A stretch of DNA of 13,666 bases, taken from assembly GCA_043101835.1 (NCBI GenBank), contig JBICHM010000175.1, positions 1 to 13,666 on the forward strand, read 5' to 3'. The translations under genes were made by a program, and so were the position numbers. Shown one piece after another: positions 8,333 through 13,666 of the stretch; position 1 is the first letter of the stretch, and every line of letters starts with the position of its first letter. The DNA comes from JBICHM01 sp043101835 (GTDB lineage: Bacteria > Planctomycetota > Phycisphaerae > Phycisphaerales > UBA1924). Below the pieces are notes generated by a model. It was not told the DNA's origin and did no database searches. It was given only the letters and a program-made list of their open reading frames with translations.

Positions 8333-8369
8333 CAAAAAGAGGGAAGGCCGGCGCTCCTCCACGCCGGCC
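8333..8369 (-). terminator. Intrinsic-terminator-like hairpin on the minus strand, upstream of priA
   Basis: Read on the minus strand, an uninterrupted 8-bp GC stem (GGCCGGCG at 8362-8369, CGCCGGCC at 8346-8353) closes an 8-base loop TGGAGGAG. It is followed by TTCCCTC and then five T's (8334-8338). On the plus strand no T-tract follows, so the element is oriented for minus-strand transcription. No recognisable minus-strand gene ends here; priA starts about 43 bases downstream and carA diverges. It could end a small RNA made in this gap, attenuate priA, or be chance in a GC-rich region. Further short hairpins lie just upstream (complement 8375-8387 and 8411-8424). Confidence 0.5.
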
Positions 8370-8518
8370 CTCCACACCGTTCCGGTGACGCTCCTCGCAG
8401 CCGGGGCACGCCCCGCTGACGGGGCCTGCATCGGCGGGCGGGCGCACGCCTGTTCAGCCAAGTTGCGCGTCGGGCCGGGAACCCACGCGGACTTCGCGCG
8501 CGGTGGCGGGTGTGCCGG

Positions 8519-8546
8519 TTGCGCGGGCGCCGGGCGCGACTACTAT
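8519..8546 (+). promoter_or_regulatory. Promoter of carA, with a -10 box placed for a leaderless mRNA
   Basis: TTGCGC at 8519-8524 and TACTAT at 8541-8546 are separated by 16 bases, a normal promoter spacing. The -10 box is followed by seven bases and then the ATG at 8554, so transcription would start at or next to the start codon. This arrangement is known for leaderless genes in several high-GC phyla. No Shine-Dalgarno sequence precedes the ATG. Sequence match is visible; use in the cell is inference. Confidence 0.5.
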
Positions 8547-8553
8547 GGACCCG

Positions 8554-9738
8554 ATGTCCGATACCTCCCCACGGTCGAAATCCCCTGCTCCGGCGCGCAT
8601 CGCGCTGGAGGACGGCTCGGTCTGGCACGGTCGCGCCTTAGGCGCGACGGGCCGGGGCGCGGTCGTCACCGCCGAGGCCGTCTTCAACACGGCCATGGCC
8701 GGGTATCAGGAGGCGCTGACCGACCCCTCCTACGCCGGGCAGGCGCTGATCATGACGGCGCCGATCGTCGGGATCTACGGCGTCAACGACGAGGATGTGG
8801 AGTCGAAGCGCGTGCAGGTCGCGGCGTTCATCGTGCACGAACTGGCGCGACGAACCAGCAACTGGCGCGCCTCGACGGACCTGTCCACCTATCTCGAGCG
8901 CGAGGGCGTGCTCGGTGTCGCCGGCGTTGACACGCGCGCCCTGACGCGCCGGCTCCGCACCGGCGGCGCGATGCGCTGTGCGCTGACCGACGACGCGTCG
9001 ATCTCCGACGCCGACCTCGTCGAGCGGGCGCGCTCGGCGCCGTCGATGGCCGGGCAGAATCTGGTCACCGGCGTCGGGGCGAGTGAGCGCCGGACGACCG
9101 CTCCGTCCGGCGCGCGCCGGCGGCGCGTGCTCGCGCTCGATTGCGGCGCGAAAGAGAACATCGTGCGCTGCCTTGCCGACCTGGGCTGCGAGGTCGTGAG
9201 CGTGCCGCACGACACGACGGCGGCGGCCATTCGCGAGGCCTACGAGCGCGGCGAGGTGGACGGCGTGCTGGTCAGCAACGGCCCGGGCGATCCGGCGTCG
9301 GTCACCGGCACGATCGCGACGCTGCGCGACCTCGTCGGTCCGCACGCCGAGCCGGCAATTCCCACATTCGGCATCTGTCTCGGGCACCAGCTGCTGGCCC
9401 TCGCCCTCGGGGCGGAGACGTTCAAGCTGAAGTTCGGCCATCGCGGCGTGAATCAGCCGGTGCGCGACGAAGAATCGGGCCGGGTGGAAATCACCAGTCA
9501 GAACCACGGGTTCGCTGTCGATCCGGTGTCGCTGCGCGAGGCCGGCGGCGAGCCGACGCACGTGAACCTCAATGACGGCACGCTGGCGGGGTTTCGCGTG
9601 CCCGGGCGACCGGTCTTTGCCGTGCAGCATCACCCCGAAGCGAGCCCGGGGCCACACGACGCAGCACACCTGTTCGGGCGGTTCGTCGAGATGATGGACG
9701 CGGCGCGCCATGCGCCGACGAACGCCGAACATCGCTGA
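8554..9738 (+). CDS. carA: Carbamoyl-phosphate synthase small (glutaminase) subunit
   Basis: CarA hydrolyses glutamine and channels ammonia to CarB for carbamoyl phosphate, the precursor of arginine and pyrimidines. The 394-residue product has the CarA N-terminal domain (ALEDGSVWHGRALGATG, VFNTAMAGYQEALTDPSYAGQ, GVAGVDTRALTRRLR) and a class I glutamine amidotransferase domain. The catalytic triad is present: Cys275 in FGICLGHQLLA, and His360 with Glu362 in HHPEASPGP. In-frame starts also exist at ATG 8545 and GTG 8503, but neither has a ribosome binding site. The ATG at 8554 lies seven bases after a good -10 box, and the conserved domain begins about 15 residues later, so I prefer it. carB does not follow: the next gene is a secretin after a 255 bp gap, so the two subunits are encoded apart, at least on the downstream side. 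Confidence 0.95.
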   Translation: MSDTSPRSKSPAPARIALEDGSVWHGRALGATGRGAVVTAEAVFNTAMAGYQEALTDPSYAGQALIMTAPIVGIYGVNDEDVESKRVQVAAFIVHELARRTSNWRASTDLSTYLEREGVLGVAGVDTRALTRRLRTGGAMRCALTDDASISDADLVERARSAPSMAGQNLVTGVGASERRTTAPSGARRRRVLALDCGAKENIVRCLADLGCEVVSVPHDTTAAAIREAYERGEVDGVLVSNGPGDPASVTGTIATLRDLVGPHAEPAIPTFGICLGHQLLALALGAETFKLKFGHRGVNQPVRDEESGRVEITSQNHGFAVDPVSLREAGGEPTHVNLNDGTLAGFRVPGRPVFAVQHHPEASPGPHDAAHLFGRFVEMMDAARHAPTNAEHR

Positions 9739-9755
9739 GCCGTCCGGTCGCCGTG

Positions 9756-9772
9756 CGGGGAGGGAATCCCCG
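9756..9772 (+). terminator. Short GC hairpin after carA, possible transcript end
   Basis: CGGGGA and TCCCCG form a 6-bp stem with a 5-base loop, 18 bases after the carA stop. No T-tract follows (TCTGATCGG), so this is not a standard intrinsic terminator; it may only stabilise the 3' end, or be chance. Confidence 0.25.
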
Positions 9773-9814
9773 TCTGATCGGCGTTCTGGGCAGTTCATGG
9801 GAACCGGAGGCCGG

Positions 9815-9843
9815 TTGCGTCCCCAAAACACGAGCGGTATGTT
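9815..9843 (+). promoter_or_regulatory. Candidate promoter for the secretin gene
   Basis: TTGCGT at 9815-9820 and TATGTT at 9838-9843 are separated by exactly 17 bases. The spacer includes an A-rich run (CCCCAAAACA), rare in this GC-rich window. A start near 9850 would give a leader of about 140 bases before the ATG at 9994. The motif is visible; activity is inferred. Confidence 0.42.
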
Positions 9844-9891
9844 CCGCGCGGACGGCGGCATGGATTCTGCCTCCCGTCCGGGCGCGCCGGG

Positions 9892-9924
9892 GTTTGCATC
9901 CGGTGCGTGGCGCGGAGTTTGCAT
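9892..9924 (+). repeat. Direct repeat of GTTTGCAT in the secretin leader region
   Basis: GTTTGCAT occurs at 9892-9899 and again at 9917-9924, an offset of 25 bases. Such a spacing could suit a regulator bound to one DNA face over more than two helical turns, or the copies could act in the RNA leader. The rest of the 9739-9993 gap holds no convincing gene: a 58-codon plus-strand frame from the ATG at 9798 to 9973 overlaps the promoter and has no family features. Confidence 0.3.
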
Positions 9925-9993
9925 TTTGGTGAGACCCAACCATGACGCCGCGGTGTTTCGGCGGCGCTTCTGAACCCTCGCTGGAGAGATCTG

Positions 9994-12900
9994 ATGCGGA
10001 AGCAGAGTGGGACGGCGCTTCGCCTTGCTGCGGCGATTGTCGTGGCAGGCGGCGTGTTCGGGGTGAACGAGGCATGGGCCGGGCAGGACGCCGGGGCCTT
10101 CCTCGAAGCCGCCCCCGACCTCCTTCGTGAGGGACGGTTGGTCGAGGTGAAGCAGACGCTGCTCGCCATCGATCGCGAGGGCCTGACCGAGGCGCAGCGC
10201 GAGCGGGTGATCGAACTGCTCGCTGCGGCGGAGGGTCGCCTCCGCTACGCGGACCCGGTCGATATCAGCCTGCAGAAGGCCGAACTGGCCATGAAGCAGG
10301 GCGACATGCGCGAGGCGGAGCGCCAGGCGACGGCGGCGCGCCGCGCCGACACCGCCGGCGCCGAGCAGCGCGCTCGCGCCACCGAACTGCTCGGTCAGGT
10401 CGCCACCGGTCGCCTCGAGATGCGCCCCGCAATGCTCGGCGCCTTCGACCAGGCGGTGCTCGACTTCGATCGCGAGCGCTACATCGAGGCCAAGGCGGGA
10501 TTCGAGCGCGTCTACCGCTCCGGCATCGAACTCTCCAGCGATGACCTCCGGACGCTCGACCGCTATCGCGACCGCATCCTTGAGATCGAGCGTGAGCGCG
10601 GCGTCGCATTCGACACCGCCGACGAGGCCGCCTTTGGCCTTTTGCAGCCCGGTCGCGTGACCGCCGACCAGGGCGAGCAGGAAGCCCAGCCCCAGCAGGG
10701 CGAAGAGGACCTCTTCCAGGAGGCTCTGCGCTTCGACGCCGAGCGTCTGCTCGCCGAGGCGGATCTGGCCTTCGATGACGGGCGCTACAACGAGGCGCTC
10801 ACGAAGTACAACCAGCTGGCCAACGGCCCTTATCGCTCAGCGCTTGCGGCCGACCAGGCCCGTCGCGCAGAAAACCGCATCGCCGAGATCCGCGTCATCC
10901 TCCAGCAGGCCGGCGGCGAGCGACTCGAAGAGGTCGTGCAGACGCGCGAGATCCAGCTCCAGCAGGCGCGCGCCGAGTTCCAGAACTTCATGACCGAGGC
11001 CGACCAGGCCCTGGCGCGCGGCGACACCGAACGCGCCCGCCAGCTCGCCGGCGAGGCCCGGCTCCGCCTCGCCGAGAGCCGCCAGGTCTTCCCCGAGAGC
11101 GAGTACGAGCGTCTGCTCGATCAGCAGCAGGCTCTGCTGCAGCGCATCGCCAGCGGCGAAGAGTCGATCCGTCGCTCCGAGCAGCAGCAGCGCGAGACGC
11201 GCCTCAGCGAAGAGGCGCGCCGCCAGGAGCAGGAGCGCCAGCGCGAGCGCAGCGAGAAGATCCGCGAGAACCTGCTCCGCATCCGCACGCTGCAGGAAGA
11301 GCAGAAGTACGAAGAGGCCCTGCAGGTCGTCGAGCAGTTGCTCTTCATCGACCCGCAGAACCCCGCCGGCCTGCTGCTCCGCGACACCCTGCAGGATGTG
11401 ATCATCTACCGCGAGTGGAGCCAGACGCAGCGCGCCAAGACGCTCTCCTACGCGCAGGAATCCAACCGCATCAACGACTCGCTCATCATCCCCGATGAGA
11501 TCCTTGACTACCCGAGCGACTGGCCGGAGATCTCCTTCCGGCGCGGCGGCGCGGAGACCTTCGCCGAGTCCGCCGCCGACCGGCGCGTGCTCGCCGAACT
11601 CGAGTCGCGCCGCATCCCGGCGACCTTCACCGACAACGCGCTCGAGGACGTGCTGAACTTCGTCGCGACGGTCACCAACCTCAACGTCGACGTCGACTGG
11701 GAGAGCCTGGCTGATATCGGCGTCGAGCGCGACACGCTCGTCACGCTGAACCTCCAGCCGCTGCCGGCTCGCGTCGTGCTCGACCGTGTGCTCGAGAAGG
11801 TCAGCCCGGACGCCTTCAGCCGCGCCGGCTGGGCCGTGAACGACGGCGTGCTGGTGATCGCCAGCGAAGAGGCGCTGCGGAAGAACACCTTCATCGTCAT
11901 CTACGACGTGCAGGACCTGCTCTTCCAGGTGCCCTCCTTCCGCGAAGTGCCCGACCTCGACCTCGGCGCCATTCAGGAAGGCGGCGGCGGCGGCGGTCAG
12001 ACGCAGCAGATCGAGACCGAGGAAGGCGAAGGCCTGACGCGCGAAGAGCTGCTCGACCGCATCACCGAGATCATCCAGAGCAACGTCGACGCCGACGGCT
12101 GGCGCGACAACGGCGGCGACACCGGTGCGATCCAGGAGCTCAACGGCAACCTGATCATCACCAACACCGCCAAGAACCACCGGCAGATCTCGGGCCTGCT
12201 CCGGCAGCTTCGCGAGGTCCGCTCGATCCAGATCAACGTCGAGACGCGCTTCCTGCTGGTCGACGAGAACTTCTTCGAGCAGATCGGCTTTGACCTCGAC
12301 ATCGTCTTCAACGCCCAGAACTCGCAGTTCAACGACGCGATCGAGACGCAGGACATCTCGACGCCGCTGGCCCTCCCCTCGAGCGGCCGCCGCAACCTGC
12401 TGCCGAGCGATTTGGTCGCCCCCTTCTTCGGCGGCCCGCGCTTCGACGGCACGGCCAACCTGCAGATTGAGGATCCGCAGGCGGTGCTCGACGGTGAACT
12501 GCCGACCTACCTCGTCGGCGACACCCCCTTCGTTGTGACGGCGCCCGATGGCACCTCGATGATCCCGGCCCAGCAGAACAGCAAGGGTCTGGCCGAGAGC
12601 CTCTTCCAGGGCGGCACCTTCGCCCAGTCGATCCTGAACTCGAACCCGGCGCTCGGCGTCGCGGCGACGTTCCTCGACGACATCCAGGTTGACCTGCTTC
12701 TCGAGGCCACCGAGGCCGACCGGCGCAGCGTCAGCCTTACGAGTCCGCGCCTGACCTTCACGAACGGCTCCAGCGCGACGATCGCCGTCGTCACGCAGCG
12801 GGCCTTCGTCAGCGATCTCCAGCCCGTCGTCGGCACCCGATCGGTGGCCTTCGATCCGGAGCCGGGCGTCGTGTCCGACGGCTTCTTCCTGCTCGTCGAC

Positions 12901-13350
12901 GGCGTGGTGTCGGCCGACCGGCGCTACGTGACGATGGAGATCCAGTCCGGCGTCGCGACGCTGGAGGACCTCGTCGAGTTCGAGGTGAGCGCCCAGACGA
13001 CGGGCGGCGGCGAGGACGACCCCGCCGGCGACCGGACTTTCAGCGCCAGCCTGCAGCAGCCGACGATCCGTACGACGATTCTTCGCACCGGCGCCACGAT
13101 CCCCGACCAGGGCACACTGCTGCTCGGCGGGCAGCGGTTCGCCAACGAGGTGGAGATCGAGACGGGCGTGCCGGTGCTCAGCCAGCTGCCGCTGCTGAAC
13201 CGCCTGTTCACGAACCGCATCGAGACCAAGCAGGAGCAGACGCTGCTGATCCTGCTCAAGCCGACGATCCTCATCCAGAACGAGGAAGAGGAGAAGAACT
13301 TCCCGGGTCTCCTGGACTCGCTTCAGAACCGTTTCGGCTCGGGATTCTGA
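9994..13350 (+). CDS. Large secretin (type II/III secretion or type IV pilus outer-membrane channel, PulD/PilQ-like) with long helical N-terminus
   Basis: Secretins form multimeric outer-membrane channels. The 1118-residue product starts at an ATG with GGAGAG five bases upstream and has a Sec signal (residues 1-29, ending AWA before GQD). Residues 30-480 are helical with TPR-like units (GRYNEALTKYNQL near 263, KYEEALQVVEQLLFIDPQN near 438), broken by a charged Gln/Glu/Arg coiled-coil-like stretch (about 310-435). A periplasmic N-domain-like fold starts at 545 (FTDNALEDVLNFVATVTNLNVDVDW). A Gly6 run (663-668) and acidic linker lead to a second N-domain (690-740: IQELNGNLIITNTAKNHRQI). The secretin domain follows, with the signatures VSLTSPRLTFTNGSSA, GTLLLGGQRF and TGVPVLSQLPLLNRLF; the last residue is Phe. 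No pilotin, ATPase or pseudopilin gene is nearby, so the transport system served cannot be named. It stands alone with its own promoter candidate. Confidence 0.9.
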   Translation: MRKQSGTALRLAAAIVVAGGVFGVNEAWAGQDAGAFLEAAPDLLREGRLVEVKQTLLAIDREGLTEAQRERVIELLAAAEGRLRYADPVDISLQKAELAMKQGDMREAERQATAARRADTAGAEQRARATELLGQVATGRLEMRPAMLGAFDQAVLDFDRERYIEAKAGFERVYRSGIELSSDDLRTLDRYRDRILEIERERGVAFDTADEAAFGLLQPGRVTADQGEQEAQPQQGEEDLFQEALRFDAERLLAEADLAFDDGRYNEALTKYNQLANGPYRSALAADQARRAENRIAEIRVILQQAGGERLEEVVQTREIQLQQARAEFQNFMTEADQALARGDTERARQLAGEARLRLAESRQVFPESEYERLLDQQQALLQRIASGEESIRRSEQQQRETRLSEEARRQEQERQRERSEKIRENLLRIRTLQEEQKYEEALQVVEQLLFIDPQNPAGLLLRDTLQDVIIYREWSQTQRAKTLSYAQESNRINDSLIIPDEILDYPSDWPEISFRRGGAETFAESAADRRVLAELESRRIPATFTDNALEDVLNFVATVTNLNVDVDWESLADIGVERDTLVTLNLQPLPARVVLDRVLEKVSPDAFSRAGWAVNDGVLVIASEEALRKNTFIVIYDVQDLLFQVPSFREVPDLDLGAIQEGGGGGGQTQQIETEEGEGLTREELLDRITEIIQSNVDADGWRDNGGDTGAIQELNGNLIITNTAKNHRQISGLLRQLREVRSIQINVETRFLLVDENFFEQIGFDLDIVFNAQNSQFNDAIETQDISTPLALPSSGRRNLLPSDLVAPFFGGPRFDGTANLQIEDPQAVLDGELPTYLVGDTPFVVTAPDGTSMIPAQQNSKGLAESLFQGGTFAQSILNSNPALGVAATFLDDIQVDLLLEATEADRRSVSLTSPRLTFTNGSSATIAVVTQRAFVSDLQPVVGTRSVAFDPEPGVVSDGFFLLVDGVVSADRRYVTMEIQSGVATLEDLVEFEVSAQTTGGGEDDPAGDRTFSASLQQPTIRTTILRTGATIPDQGTLLLGGQRFANEVEIETGVPVLSQLPLLNRLFTNRIETKQEQTLLILLKPTILIQNEEEEKNFPGLLDSLQNRFGSGF

Positions 13351-13367
13351 GCCGGAGAGCAGACTGA

Positions 13368-13425
13368 TCGGCGCAGCCGCGCCGTCGCGAGGCCCCGAGC
13401 CCCGGTGACGGTGTGGCTGCGCCGA
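13368..13425. repeat. Long inverted repeat (21-bp stem, 16-base loop) after the secretin gene
   Basis: The arms 13368-13388 and 13405-13425 pair without interruption over 21 positions, with three G-T wobbles; the outer 11 (TCGGCGCAGCC / GGCTGCGCCGA) are perfect Watson-Crick pairs. It starts 17 bases after the secretin stop and ends two bases before the TTGACA of the next promoter. There is no T-tract on either side, so it is probably a factor-dependent or purely structural mRNA end that insulates the two genes, not a textbook terminator. Confidence 0.7.
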
Positions 13426-13427
13426 AC

Positions 13428-13457
13428 TTGACATCGGCGCGAGTCGCCCGATAGCGT
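13428..13457 (+). promoter_or_regulatory. Promoter of the STAS-domain gene
   Basis: A perfect -35 hexamer TTGACA (13428-13433) is followed after 18 bases by TAGCGT (13452-13457), which keeps the key -10 positions T1, A2 and T6. A start near 13464 would give a leader of about 20 bases holding GAGGAG (13471-13476), eight bases before the ATG. It is the best match to a housekeeping promoter in the window. Confidence 0.6.
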
Positions 13458-13484
13458 GGCCGCCACCCTCGAGGAGCCCCATCG

Positions 13485-13666
13485 ATGCCGCCTGTCGAAT
13501 CCCGCCTCCGCATCCGCGAAGATTCGGGTGTCACCGTCGTCGAGTTCGTGGATCGCAACATCCTCGACGAGGCGAACATCCAGCAGATCGGCGACGAGAT
13601 CGGCGCCATCATCGACGCCAAGTCGAGCCCGAAGCTGCTCATCAGCGTCCCGAGCGCGGCGCTCGA
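13485..13666 (+). CDS. STAS-domain protein, anti-sigma-factor antagonist type, 3' end cut by window edge
   Basis: The first 60 codons are visible from an ATG with GAGGAG eight bases upstream. The segment VTVVEFVDRNILDEANIQQIGDEIGAIID is characteristic of SpoIIAA-like STAS proteins and very like those I know from planctomycetes. Such proteins bind anti-sigma kinases and release sigma factors, or act in other partner switches, in the cytoplasm; phosphorylation of a Ser in the loop before helix 2 switches them off. Here the sequence goes from KLLIS through VP directly to SAAL, whereas related proteins usually have about six more residues (a pattern like F-x-x-V-x-x-L-S-S-A-A-L). The switch loop therefore seems shortened and only one Ser remains next to AAL. 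The rest of the gene is not visible. The domain is fairly sure; activity as a phospho-switch is in doubt. Confidence 0.82.
   Translation, partial: MPPVESRLRIREDSGVTVVEFVDRNILDEANIQQIGDEIGAIIDAKSSPKLLISVPSAAL

Noticed and set aside
8291..8461. A 57-residue N-terminal extension of PriA from an ATG at 8461
   Set aside because: The added residues resemble no PriA domain and the stretch contains a terminator-like hairpin with T-tract. The family core starts just after GTG 8290.
8291..8553. SRP RNA (4.5S) or another known RNA in the priA-carA gap
   Set aside because: The conserved SRP core with GGTCAGG and GGAAGGAAGCAGCC is not present on either strand, and I could not match another known RNA, so only an unnamed candidate is reported as a finding.
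9798..9973. A small 58-codon plus-strand gene before the secretin
   Set aside because: It overlaps the candidate promoter and the direct repeat, has no family features, and its composition is that of random GC-rich DNA.
10837..13482. An 881-codon open frame on the minus strand opposite the secretin
   Set aside because: The plus strand carries clear secretin signatures and a signal peptide; the opposite frame is open only because of the strong GC bias at third positions.

Overview
The window reads as a piece of chromosome from a high-GC member of the Planctomycetota, most likely a Phycisphaerae-type bacterium. The clues are a very large exported secretin with a long helical N-terminus, a STAS protein with the NILDEANIQQIGDE signature that I associate with planctomycete anti-anti-sigma proteins, a two-subunit glycine decarboxylase, and a lineage-typical M28 lipoprotein peptidase. 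The lineage is inferred from protein character, not from a marker gene. No rRNA, tRNA, transposase, integrase, CRISPR array or sign of a recent mobile element is visible, and base composition is even throughout.

Layout: a 3'-truncated M28 zinc aminopeptidase runs leftward off the window (1-1744, minus). It is divergent from a three-gene plus-strand unit (1948-5959): gcvPA, an exported DUF1028/TPR protein, and gcvPB. gcvPB converges on priA (minus, 5966-8290) with six bases between the stop codons. priA is divergent from carA (8554-9738, plus) across about 263 bp that holds a stand-alone terminator-like hairpin on the minus strand and a promoter whose -10 box lies seven bases before the carA ATG. 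A 255 bp gap with a candidate promoter and a short direct repeat leads to a 1118-residue secretin (9994-13350). A long inverted repeat, a TTGACA-type promoter and the start of a STAS-domain gene (13485 to the right edge) close the window.

How the genes fit together: GcvPA and GcvPB together form the P-protein of the glycine cleavage system; gcvT, gcvH and lpd are not in the window. The DUF1028 gene sits between the two subunit genes with tight spacing, so it is probably co-transcribed with them although its product is predicted to leave the cytoplasm. PriA (replication restart) and CarA (carbamoyl phosphate synthesis; carB is not adjacent) are housekeeping genes. The secretin is an outer-membrane channel component without other secretion genes beside it, and the STAS gene has its own promoter.

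The points most worth a second look are the DUF1028 gene inside the gcvPA-gcvPB unit and its likely need for N-terminal processing, the structured minus-strand element between priA and carA, the probable leaderless start of carA, the long hairpin after the secretin, and a STAS protein that seems to lack its conserved phosphorylatable loop. I see no clear new defence or mobile system.
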